Source: Opitutaceae bacterium
Lineage (GTDB): Bacteria; Verrucomicrobiota; Verrucomicrobiia; Opitutales; Opitutaceae
DNA: 20,303 bases
Assembly: GCA_029979145.1 (NCBI GenBank)
Contig: JAPOIC010000009.1
Location: forward strand, 1-20,303
Direction: 5' to 3'
In this document: positions 1 through 6,760 of the stretch, piece after piece
Layout: each line of letters opens with the position of its first letter
Numbering within the stretch: position 1 is the first letter of the stretch
Translations under genes and position numbers: made by a program
The notes under the pieces: generated by a model
What the model saw: the letters and a program-made list of their open reading frames with translations, nothing else
The model's database searches: none
Told to the model about the DNA's origin: nothing

Positions 1-2
1 CC

Positions 3-377
3 TATTCCCGCGCCCTGACCGGCGAATGGACCTGCCTCGTGTCATTGCCCCTGACGCTGAGCGACGGCAGCCGCGCGGCCCTCGTCACGCCGATTGACCT
101 GCAGGAATTCGCGGACCTGCTGGCGCTGGCCCGCAACCCCGCCGCCTACACCGCGGGGGGGCTCGACCTCACCATGCCGCATCTCGGCGGCCAGGAGACC
201 ATGCAGCGGCTGCGCAGCGTGCGCCCCGACCTGCCAGTGCTGCTCATCAGCGGCTACAACCGGCAGCTGGAGGCCGACGGCATCGTGCTGGATGCGCACA
301 CGGATTTTCTGGCCAAGCCCTTCGATCTCCCTGCGCTGGCGGCGGCACTGGACCGCTTGCTCGCCACCCCGGCTTGA
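3..377 (+). CDS. C-terminal part of a receiver-domain protein (probable hybrid histidine kinase), 5' end outside window
   Basis: The reading frame is open from the left edge and ends at the TGA at 375-377. The last ~75 residues match the second half of a response-regulator receiver domain: the phosphoacceptor aspartate in GLDLTMP, then PVLLISGY (switch serine), then the conserved lysine in FLAKPF. A C-terminal receiver ending a long gene is typical of a hybrid sensor kinase, which would relay phosphate from its own histidine. The ~55 residues before the aspartate do not show the expected start of a receiver (hydrophobic strand followed by the acidic Asp-Asp pocket), nor do the other two forward frames. 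The domain may therefore be truncated or fused, or the sequence may carry an error near the run of seven G at 154-160. An internal GTG at 39 is not believed to be the true start. The gene ends 4 bp from the end of the convergent peptidase gene. Confidence 0.6.
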   Translation, partial: YSRALTGEWTCLVSLPLTLSDGSRAALVTPIDLQEFADLLALARNPAAYTAGGLDLTMPHLGGQETMQRLRSVRPDLPVLLISGYNRQLEADGIVLDAHTDFLAKPFDLPALAAALDRLLATPA

Positions 378-381
378 ACCT

Positions 382-1122
382 TCACAACCCGAGCAGGCTG
401 CCGTTGCGCTTGAGCCACCGCTCCGCCTCGCGCCAACCCGGACATACTTCCTCGACCCGCGCCCAGAAGCGGTCGGAGTGGTTCATTTCCCGCAGGTGCA
501 TCAGCTCATGGTAAATGATGTAGTCGCGCACGAAGTCCGGCGTCTGCACGAGCCGCCAGTTCAGCGAGATGGTGCCGTTGGCCGAGCAGGAACCCCAGCG
601 CGAGCGCTGGTTGCGCACCGCCACGAGCTTCACCTCCATCCCGGTCAACGCCGCCAGCTCCCACGTGCGCGCGGGCAGCTCGATCTTGGCCCGGCGCGCA
701 AAATGCGCCTCCAGCGTCGGCCGCAGGTCGCCGTCGAGCCCGCACACGCGAAACACGTCCGCCGCCACGCAAACCTGCGGGCGCTCGCCGGTGGTGGCCA
801 CGCGGATCTCCGTCAACTCGCCGCGCCACAGCACGTGCGTGCCGATCACCCACACCTCGGCCGCGCGTGGCCGCCGGGCCTGCCGGGCCCGCGCGCGCTC
901 CAACCAGTCGGCGTGCTGCGCCACAAACTGCTCCGCTCCGCGTTGCGAGCCGCGCGCGGGAATCGTGGCCACCGCCGTGCCGTCGCGCCGGAAGGTCAGC
1001 CGGTAATTGCGCGCCCGGGCGCTGCGTTCAAAAACCACGCCGCCGCGCACCGTGGGCTCGCGGTGCACGCCGGCCTCGGGCGCAAAGCGGCCGAACAAAT
1101 CCTGTTGCACGCCGTCGCTCAC
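382..1122 (-). CDS. YgjP-type (DUF45) zinc metallopeptidase
   Basis: This 246-residue protein has the YgjP/WLM-type metallopeptidase layout: an N-terminal beta-rich half, the family signature NQRSRWGSCSANGTISLNWRL at about residues 171-191, then HELMH at 205-209 with a third zinc-ligand histidine in the following REMNHSDRFW (His215). Members are predicted cytoplasmic zinc hydrolases related to SprT/M48; substrates are mostly unknown. The GTG start at 1122 is chosen because it overlaps the TGA of the upstream phosphatidyltransferase gene by 4 bp (GTGA), a standard sign of translational coupling. The same frame stays open far upstream, but that part runs through the phosphatidyltransferase gene and shows no family similarity. 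It is the last gene of the four-gene minus-strand unit. Confidence 0.85.
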   Translation of the reverse strand: MSDGVQQDLFGRFAPEAGVHREPTVRGGVVFERSARARNYRLTFRRDGTAVATIPARGSQRGAEQFVAQHADWLERARARQARRPRAAEVWVIGTHVLWRGELTEIRVATTGERPQVCVAADVFRVCGLDGDLRPTLEAHFARRAKIELPARTWELAALTGMEVKLVAVRNQRSRWGSCSANGTISLNWRLVQTPDFVRDYIIYHELMHLREMNHSDRFWARVEEVCPGWREAERWLKRNGSLLGL

Positions 1123-1706
1123 GCGCCCGCCTTTCGCCGCCGCCGCATTCGCCATGCATGCCACGCCGTCGCCACCTGGCCCTCGTGCCACGGCACCAGG
1201 CTGATGATCACCAGCTCCTCGATGCCGCCGAGAATGAGCAGCCCGATCGCGATGTGAAACGGCGCCTCGGTCCACTCCGCCAAGAGCGGCACTAGCGAGA
1301 GTGCACAGGCCACCGCCGAAAACTTCGCCAGCCACGTGTGGTAGCACGGCGCGCGGCCCAGCCGGGCAAAGCCGTAGACAATCACGGCAAAAAACATCGT
1401 CAGCCCGGCCGCCACCCACGGCAGCTCGCGGTTCATGATGTCGGCCCACAGGATCGCGATGCCCGCCACCCCCGAGAGCAAGGTCACGTAGTCCGCCGCA
1501 CTGTCGAGCTTGCGGCCGAAGTCGCTTTCCGCCCGCAGCCAGCGCGCGATCGGGCCGTCGATCGCATCGGTCAACAACGCCACCGCCAGCAACACGACAA
1601 ACCACGGCTTCGAGCCCACCAGCGCGGCCATCAACGCCGTGGGCATGAGGAGCAGACGCGCGGCGCTCAGCAGGTTGGGCAGCGTCGTCTTGCTCGGCTC
1701 GGGCAT
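1119..1706 (-). CDS. CDP-alcohol phosphatidyltransferase family membrane protein
   Basis: This 195-residue, multi-spanning inner-membrane protein carries the complete CDP-alcohol phosphotransferase motif DG(x)2AR(x)8G(x)3D(x)3D: Asp47, Asp50, Gly51, Ala54, Arg55, Gly64, Asp68 and Asp72. These aspartates bind the metals and catalyse transfer of a phosphatidyl group from CDP-diacylglycerol to an alcohol, such as glycerol 3-phosphate (PgsA) or another head group. The acceptor cannot be read from sequence, so no symbol is given. I prefer the ATG at 1706, 5 bp after the stop of the metallophosphoesterase gene. A GTG at 1733 would add nine residues and overlap that gene; neither has a good ribosome-binding site. 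Confidence 0.88.
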   Translation of the reverse strand: MPEPSKTTLPNLLSAARLLLMPTALMAALVGSKPWFVVLLAVALLTDAIDGPIARWLRAESDFGRKLDSAADYVTLLSGVAGIAILWADIMNRELPWVAAGLTMFFAVIVYGFARLGRAPCYHTWLAKFSAVACALSLVPLLAEWTEAPFHIAIGLLILGGIEELVIISLVPWHEGQVATAWHAWRMRRRRKAGA

Positions 1707-1711
1707 GGGAC

Positions 1712-2149
1712 TCAGATAGCCGTGACTTCCCACCGCGTCAATTTCCCCGCCGCCACCTCCAGCCAGGCGAAACTCGGTCCCAGGCCCTCCCGCGGCCGCG
1801 AGGCACTGCCGGGGTTAAGCCAGCGCACGCCACCGCGCATCTCGTCGCGCGGCAAATGGGTGTGCCCGTGCAATACCGCGCGCACCCCGCGCGGCACGCG
1901 GCCCGGCGGGATGTGCGTCAGGTAAAAATCCACGCCCTCGCGCGTCAGCCGCAGGTCCAGCGGCCACGCCGCGTAGGCGTCGCAGTTGCCCTGCACCACG
2001 TGCAGCGGCCGGCCCAGCAATTCAAACTCCACCAGAACATGCGGCGCACACACGTCTCCCAAGTGCCAGATCTCGTCCGCCCCGGCGAAGCGTTCCGGCA
2101 GCACGGCCGGAAAGTGGTCGTGGGTGTCGGAGAAAACCGCGATGCGCAT
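1712..2149 (-). CDS. YfcE/MJ0936-type metallophosphoesterase
   Basis: This small (145-residue) calcineurin-like phosphoesterase has the motifs of the family in order: SDTHDH (Asp8, His10), HLGDV (Gly31-Asp32), GNCD (54-57), a third-block histidine (YLTHI, His79) and HGHTH (94-98), followed by NPGS. Together these build a two-metal phosphodiesterase/phosphatase site. The usual THGH third block reads THI here, with the essential histidine kept. YfcE-type enzymes hydrolyse phosphodiesters in vitro, and their physiological substrate is often unknown. The ATG at 2149 is preferred over a TTG four codons upstream, because the protein then begins directly with the first beta strand (MRIAVFSDTH). It follows the propeller gene by 17 bp and precedes the phosphatidyltransferase gene by 5 bp. 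Confidence 0.9.
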   Translation of the reverse strand: MRIAVFSDTHDHFPAVLPERFAGADEIWHLGDVCAPHVLVEFELLGRPLHVVQGNCDAYAAWPLDLRLTREGVDFYLTHIPPGRVPRGVRAVLHGHTHLPRDEMRGGVRWLNPGSASRPREGLGPSFAWLEVAAGKLTRWEVTAI

Positions 2150-2166
2150 GCCCGCATGCAACGCGG

Positions 2167-3174
2167 TCAGGCCGCCGGAATCCAGTCAAACGCAACAACC
2201 GCGCCCATTTCGGGTGCGACCAGCCAAGGTGTCCCTCCCGCCGCGGGCAGGATCCAAAGTTGGACCTGCCGGCCGAGGCGACACACGCAGCCCAACCACG
2301 CCCCGTCCGGACTCCATTTCACCCGACCACAGACTCCCGGCAGTTCAGCCAGCTCCTCGACCCGCCCCGTCGCCACCGTCACCACCGCCACCTGCGGCGG
2401 ACCATCGGGCCGGGACCGCACCAGGGCCACGCGCGCCCCATCCGGCGCAATGGCCGGCACGTCGGTCGACCCATGCTGGTCCTGCTCCGACAGAAAAAAC
2501 TCCACCTGCACCCGGTCGGTCAGACGGACGAGCCCGGTGCCGTCGGTTTTCACGAGATAGAGCCCCCCGTCGCGACAGGTGAACAGAATGCGCCGCCCAT
2601 CCGGCATGAACTGCGGCACGTAGGCATTCGGCAGGTCCGGCGCGAGCGCCCGCCGCTCCCAGCCGGGTGCCGCGGCGAGCCCGAGACGATAACCATGCGC
2701 GGGGCCGGAAAACACCACTTGCCGTCCATTCGCATCGGGCGAAGCCGTGTAGATGTAGCCGGCCTCCGGCGCGATGCGGGTCGACTCCCCTCCGTCGGCA
2801 CGCGAAAGAAACGTCATTACCTTCTCGCCATCGTGCGCCGTCCACGCGAAGTGCCCGCCCTTCGCCGACAGCCGCGCGCCAAACGCACTCAGCCCCGGAT
2901 CCGCCGGCACCACCGGCATCATTTCGCTGCCGTCGGGTCGAACGCGATGAATGCGCCAGCGCCCGGCCTGCTCGGTTTGAAAATAGATCCAGCGGCCATC
3001 GCCGGTGGCCTGCGGGTGCTCCGCCACGATGTCCTCCGTGGTCAAGGCCGTCAGACCGGTGCCATCGGCGGCCACGGTCCAGAGCCGGCTTCGTCGCGCC
3101 GAACGCACCACCCTGCCGGGCTCGTCGCGGGAAAAATACTCCCCATCCCAACTACAGGCGGAAAAGACCAGCAT
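2167..3174 (-). CDS. TolB-like (PD40) beta-propeller protein
   Basis: The protein (335 residues from the chosen ATG) is built of repeated blades of the WD40-like PD40 type, for example LWTVAADGTGL, WIYFQTEQAGRWRIHRVRPDGSE, RILFTCRDGGLYLVKTDGTGLVRLT and VKWSPDGAWLGCVCRLGRQVQLWILPAAGG. Such propellers are protein- or ligand-binding scaffolds. No enzymatic motif and no signal peptide are apparent, so it is probably cytoplasmic. The start is uncertain: the frame is open to 3510, but the part beyond about 3260 lies antisense to the polymerase gene and is not propeller-like. I chose the ATG at 3174; a GTG at 3198 or one near 3248 is possible. It is the first gene of the minus-strand unit and is divergent from the polymerase gene. 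Confidence 0.75.
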   Translation of the reverse strand: MLVFSACSWDGEYFSRDEPGRVVRSARRSRLWTVAADGTGLTALTTEDIVAEHPQATGDGRWIYFQTEQAGRWRIHRVRPDGSEMMPVVPADPGLSAFGARLSAKGGHFAWTAHDGEKVMTFLSRADGGESTRIAPEAGYIYTASPDANGRQVVFSGPAHGYRLGLAAAPGWERRALAPDLPNAYVPQFMPDGRRILFTCRDGGLYLVKTDGTGLVRLTDRVQVEFFLSEQDQHGSTDVPAIAPDGARVALVRSRPDGPPQVAVVTVATGRVEELAELPGVCGRVKWSPDGAWLGCVCRLGRQVQLWILPAAGGTPWLVAPEMGAVVAFDWIPAA

Positions 3175-3261
3175 GCCTCGAGGCGGCGCGGAAACCACCA
3201 GCGCACGATAGGCCGACCCCGTCGATTTGACAGGGTATTTTGGCACCACCAGCCTGCCGGC

Positions 3262-4587
3262 GTGCTCCGCGCGCTGGCTATCGACTTCAACTCCTACTTC
3301 GCCTCGGTCGAACAGCAGGACCGGCCGGAGCTGCGCGGACGCCCGTTGATCGTCGTGCCCGTGCTGGCCGAGACCACCGGCGCCATCGCCGTGAGCCTGG
3401 AAGCTAAGCGCCTCGGGTTGGATCGCAACGCCCGGGTCGCGGAGGCACGAAATCAAATCCCCGGACTCGTGGTCGTCGAGTCCCGGCCCGAACTCTACAT
3501 CGATTACCATCGCCGCCTGAAGACCGTGGTCGAATCCTGCGTGCCCGTCACCAAGGTGCAGTCAATCGACGAACTTGAATGCGAGCTCACCGGTTCGCTG
3601 CGCCAACGCGCCCGCGCCGAGCTACTGGCCGAAAAAATCCGCGCCGCCATCGTCCGCGATATCGGCCCCTGCATGCGCTGCTCGATCGGCATCGGCCCCA
3701 ACTGGCTGATCGCCAAGCTCGCGTCCGATCTCGAGAAACCCGACGGGCTTGTGACCTTCGACGAAGACGAGCTGCCGTCCGCTTTGATCGCGCGCGGCGT
3801 GGCCCTCGACGACTTCACCGGCATCGGCAGCAACATGGCCGTGCGCCTGCGGGCCGCGGGCATCGATTCCGTGGCGGCGCTCTACGCCGCGAGCAGCGCC
3901 CGCCTGCGCTCGATTTGGGGCGGCGTCGAGGGCGCGCGGTTTCACGCGCTGATCCGCGGCGAGCAACTTGCGCGCGAGCCGGCGCGGCAAAGCTCCATCG
4001 GTCACGGCCACGTGCTGCCGCCCGAGCTGCGCCGTCCCGCGGCCGCGCTCGGGGTGTTGCACCGGTTGTTGCAAAAGGCCGCGATGAGGCTGCGCGACGA
4101 GCAACTCTACGCCGGCGGCCTCCAGGTGAACGTGCGCTACCCCGGCGACGCGCGCTGGGACGACGGCCTGCATTTCAACGAGACGCAGGACACGCTCCAG
4201 TTCACCGCGGCGCTGAACCAACTCTGGGCCCGCCGGCCCGCGGCGCACCGCCGCCTCGCCCCGCGCCAGGTGGGCATCATGCTCCACGGCCTGCTCCCCG
4301 CGAGCGAGCACACGCCCGACCTGTTCGGCGCCAAGCGCGAGGCCGCCCGCGACCAGCTATTCGCGGCCATGGACCGGCTCAACAAGACCCTCGGCAAAAA
4401 TTCTGTCTACTTCGGCGGTGCCCACGGCTCCACCGGTTACGCGCCGATGCGCATTGCGTTCACCCGCATTCCCAAGCCCGAGCTGGAGGAGATCGACCGC
4501 AGCCTCGGCGGCCGGCTCGCACCAAGGACCAACGTTCCCGGGCCGGCCGAAGAGGTTGACGAATTTCCGCCTGACGATCCGCAGTGA
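3262..4587 (+). CDS. Y-family DNA polymerase (DinB/UmuC-like, divergent)
   Basis: This 441-residue protein is an error-prone translesion polymerase by motif. AIDFNSYFASVE supplies the first catalytic aspartate (Asp8) and the Tyr12/Phe13 steric gate. SIDELE supplies Asp103-Glu104, the same numbering as E. coli DinB. A helix-hairpin-helix follows (FTGIGSNMAVRLRAAGI, about 190-206), then a little-finger-like part beginning at SSIGHGHVLPPELR. The residue usually Asp at position 10 is Asn, and the motif is SIDELECELT instead of the common SIDEAYLDLT, so this is a divergent branch. No clamp-binding motif was confidently identified at the C terminus. The GTG at 3262 gives the canonical N terminus; there is no Shine-Dalgarno sequence before it. 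No LexA-type box (GAAC-N4-GTTC) was seen upstream, so SOS control is not supported. Confidence 0.88.
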   Translation: MLRALAIDFNSYFASVEQQDRPELRGRPLIVVPVLAETTGAIAVSLEAKRLGLDRNARVAEARNQIPGLVVVESRPELYIDYHRRLKTVVESCVPVTKVQSIDELECELTGSLRQRARAELLAEKIRAAIVRDIGPCMRCSIGIGPNWLIAKLASDLEKPDGLVTFDEDELPSALIARGVALDDFTGIGSNMAVRLRAAGIDSVAALYAASSARLRSIWGGVEGARFHALIRGEQLAREPARQSSIGHGHVLPPELRRPAAALGVLHRLLQKAAMRLRDEQLYAGGLQVNVRYPGDARWDDGLHFNETQDTLQFTAALNQLWARRPAAHRRLAPRQVGIMLHGLLPASEHTPDLFGAKREAARDQLFAAMDRLNKTLGKNSVYFGGAHGSTGYAPMRIAFTRIPKPELEEIDRSLGGRLAPRTNVPGPAEEVDEFPPDDPQ

Positions 4588-4639
4588 ATGCCCGGGGGGC
4601 AGGATTGCACGATGGTCCGCCTACTGCTCTGCTGCGTCC

Positions 4640-5803
4640 GTGTCCAGCACCCCCGACTTCCCGACGTCCTCCGATCTCGTGAGCCAGAGCGTGGCGGCTG
4701 ACGCCGTGGGCGCGCACGCGACGGAAGGCCATGGCCACGGCGCGCGCGGCACGCATTGCCAAAACTGCGGCACACCCCTGCGCGGCCCCTTCTGCCACCG
4801 CTGCGGCCAGCACGACTTCGACGTCAACCGCTCCTTCTGGCACACCTCGCTGGAAGCGCTGGAGAGTTTTTTTCATTTCGATACGAAGCTCTTTCAAAAC
4901 CTCATCACCTTGCTGTTTCGCCCCGGCCGTTTGACCGCCGCCTTCAATGCCGGCAAGCGCGCCGCCCAGATGCCGCCCTTCCGGCTCTACGTTTTCGTCA
5001 GCCTGTTCTTTTTCCTCTTCGCCAGCTTGGACCGCGAGCAGGAGAAGCCGCCGAGCTTCAAGTCGACCGGCGGCGTAAAGCCCAACGCCGGATTCACCAT
5101 CAACGGCGAGGATGTCACGGCCAAGGAGGCCTGGCAGGCGCTCACCGACGGGACGGTCGAAGACCCGGCCGCGCGGGAGCAGTTGCAACAGATCAAGGAT
5201 GAGGTCGCCGCGGAGTTGGCGGCCGCCAAGGCCGGGCCCGCAGCCACCGAGGAGGCCGAGCCGCGCAACGTCGACCGGATCCGCGCCGCCGCCTAGGAAA
5301 TCCGCGACGAACAACTCAAGGAACACGCTGACCAAGGCCCTTCGGGCTGGGGGGCAGCGTTGGAGGCCAAAGGGCGCCGGCTCGCCACGCCCGAGGGCCA
5401 AAAAGCAATGGTCAAGGGCTTCATCCATGCCCTGCCCAAGTTGATCCTCATCTGCGTGCCCTTTTTTGCGCTCTACACCCGTTTCCTGTTTCGCAAAACC
5501 GGCCAAGTCTACCTGCAGCACCTCGTCCTCGCGCTGCACTTCCATACTTTCATTTTCCTTTGGCTGATGTTCACCAACGGCTGGGTGGACCTGCTGTGAT
5601 TCGCCTCCGCCGCGGCCGCCTCGTGGGTCGCCGTGATCGGCAAGCTTTGGATCATCGTCTACCCTGTGGTCATGCTGCACTACGTGTTCGGCAACGGCTG
5701 GTTCAAGACCCTGTTCAAGTCCTTCGCCTTGGTCCTTGCCTACGGACTTACCCTTGCCATCGGTTTCTTCGTGACCGCCGTGATAGTCCTGCTGGCGCTG
5801 TGA
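4640..5803 (+). pseudogene. DUF3667-type membrane protein interrupted by two in-frame stops
   Basis: One continuous reading frame runs from about 4640 to the TGA at 5801-5803 with a TAG at 5294-5296 and a TGA at 5597-5599 inside it. The product begins with a treble-clef-like zinc ribbon (CQNCGTPLRGPFCHRCGQ, two CxxC pairs), then a conserved block (SFWHTSLEALESFFHFDTKLFQNLITLLFRPG), a first membrane segment (LYVFVSLFFFLFASL), a charged soluble loop, and three or more membrane segments after the first stop. This order matches DUF3667 proteins, whose function is unknown. Because the frame and the hydrophobic segments are intact on both sides of each stop, the stops look like recent point mutations rather than drift; readthrough or base-calling errors are alternatives. 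The start is uncertain: GTG at 4640 or 4679, with no ribosome-binding site. Confidence 0.75.
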
Positions 5804-5841
5804 GGGGTTTCGGGCCGGCCACTACCCGCAAAACCATGCCC

Positions 5842-5847
5842 TTGACA
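5842..5847 (+). promoter_or_regulatory. Candidate -35 element ahead of rpmH
   Basis: A perfect TTGACA lies 50 bp upstream of the rpmH start, in the 93-bp gap (5804-5896) where the promoter of the rpmH-rnpA-yidD-yidC unit is expected. At the right distance there is no convincing -10; the best AT-rich hexamer, CTTAAT at 5878-5883, is too far away to pair with it. I see no DnaA boxes in the gap. It is reported as a weak candidate only. Confidence 0.25.
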
Positions 5848-5896
5848 CCGCCCGCGAGGTCGGGCACTCCAGTCAACTCTTAATCAGTCCATCGCC

Positions 5897-6034
5897 ATGC
5901 AACCCACTTTTCGTCCACACCGCAAAAAGCGCGCCCGCCAGATCGGTTTCCGCGCCCGCAAAGCCACCAAGAGCGGCCGCAAGGTCCTCGCTTCCCGCCG
6001 GGCCAAGGGCCGCAAGCGTCTTACCGTCGTCTGA
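5897..6034 (+). CDS. rpmH: 50S ribosomal protein L34
   Basis: This 45-residue, very basic protein contains the L34 core GFRARKATKSGRKVLASRRAKGRKRLTVV, nearly identical to the family consensus (GFRARMATKNGRKVLxxRRAKGRxRLxV). L34 is a small structural protein of the large ribosomal subunit. The N terminus MQPTFRPHRKKRARQ replaces the common MKRTYQPSxxKRxRxH form. The ATG at 5897 gives the expected length. The gene is followed 32 bp later by rnpA, the near-universal bacterial order. Confidence 0.97.
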   Translation: MQPTFRPHRKKRARQIGFRARKATKSGRKVLASRRAKGRKRLTVV

Positions 6035-6066
6035 GCCCGGACGTGGTCCGCGCCGGTGCCCGCGTC

Positions 6067-6426
6067 ATGCGTCTCCGCCCTGAGCAGCACCTACGCCGCC
6101 AGAGCGATTTCCGTCGCGCGCGGGAAGAGGGTCGGCGCCTTCAATGCGATGCGTTCACCCTGTGGTGGTGGCCGTCGCCTGACTCAACCGTGAGTCTCCG
6201 CCGCGTCGGGGTCGTCGCCTCCACCGCCGCCGTCGGCGATGCCGTCCGGCGCAACCGCGCCAAGCGCCGCTTGCGCGAGGTCTTTCGCCGCCACCAGCAG
6301 CTTCTGCCCCCCGGCGGCGATTTGCTTTTGGTGGCCCGGCGGTTGCTGAATCGCCTGCCCTTCGCCACGGTGGAGGAACGTTTCGCCACCCTTTGCAGCC
6401 AGCTGTCCGCCCCGTCCCATGCCTGA
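6067..6426 (+). CDS. rnpA: Ribonuclease P protein component
   Basis: This 119-residue basic protein has the RnpA start (MRLRPEQHLRRQSDFRRAREEGRR) and the diagnostic RNR motif AVRRNRAKRRLREVFR at about residues 59-74, which contacts the RNase P RNA. The complex trims the 5' leader of precursor tRNAs. The ATG at 6067 is chosen over the earlier GTG at 6043 because it begins exactly at the conserved N terminus. Its 3' end overlaps yidD by 8 bp. Confidence 0.96.
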   Translation: MRLRPEQHLRRQSDFRRAREEGRRLQCDAFTLWWWPSPDSTVSLRRVGVVASTAAVGDAVRRNRAKRRLREVFRRHQQLLPPGGDLLLVARRLLNRLPFATVEERFATLCSQLSAPSHA

Positions 6427-6760
6427 ATCCACCGACCAACCGAGATTTCGCCCCGCGGCCCTGCCGGCCGCGCCGCTGATCGGCTTGGTGCGGATTTATC
6501 AGCGCCTGCTTTCCCCGGTCCTGCCCGCCGTCTTTGGCCCCGCCTGCGGCTGCCGCTTCTACCCGACCTGCTCGCACTACGCGATCGAAGCGCTGCGCGG
6601 ACACGGCGCCCTCCGCGGCTCCTGGCTGGCCCTGCGCCGCCTCCTCAAATGCACGCCGCTGCATCCCGGCGGGGTTGACCTCGTGCCAACACGAGCCCGT
6701 CCCGCCTGCACGCGCGTGACCCCGGCCGACCTCGCCCCTCACACCCTTTCCCATGGATAA
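6419..6760 (+). CDS. yidD: Membrane protein insertion efficiency factor YidD
   Basis: The 113-residue product matches YidD along its core: IGLVRIYQRLLSPVLP, then CGCRFYPTCSHYAIEALRGHGALRGSWLALRRLLKCTPLHPGGVDLVP, with the family cysteines. YidD is a small, peripheral inner-membrane protein that supports YidC-dependent insertion. The family end is usually GGxDPVP; here it reads GGVDLVP and is followed by about 25 extra residues with no recognised motif. It overlaps rnpA by 8 bp at its start and yidC by 8 bp at its end, so translation is probably coupled across the three genes. Confidence 0.95.
   Translation: MPESTDQPRFRPAALPAAPLIGLVRIYQRLLSPVLPAVFGPACGCRFYPTCSHYAIEALRGHGALRGSWLALRRLLKCTPLHPGGVDLVPTRARPACTRVTPADLAPHTLSHG

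Noticed and set aside
3227..3241. TTGACA followed at once by a TATTTT, in the gap between the propeller and polymerase genes, as a promoter.
   Set aside because: The two hexamers are only 3 bp apart and no -10-like hexamer occurs 16-18 bp after the TTGACA, so it cannot be supported as a promoter.
3175..3510. Long N-terminal extension of the propeller protein on the minus strand.
   Set aside because: Most of it is antisense to the conserved start of the Y-family polymerase and has no propeller blades; open antisense frames are common in GC-rich DNA.
5804..5896. Replication origin next to rpmH, as in many bacteria.
   Set aside because: No DnaA boxes (TTATCCACA-like) or AT-rich unwinding region are visible, and dnaA/dnaN are not in the window.
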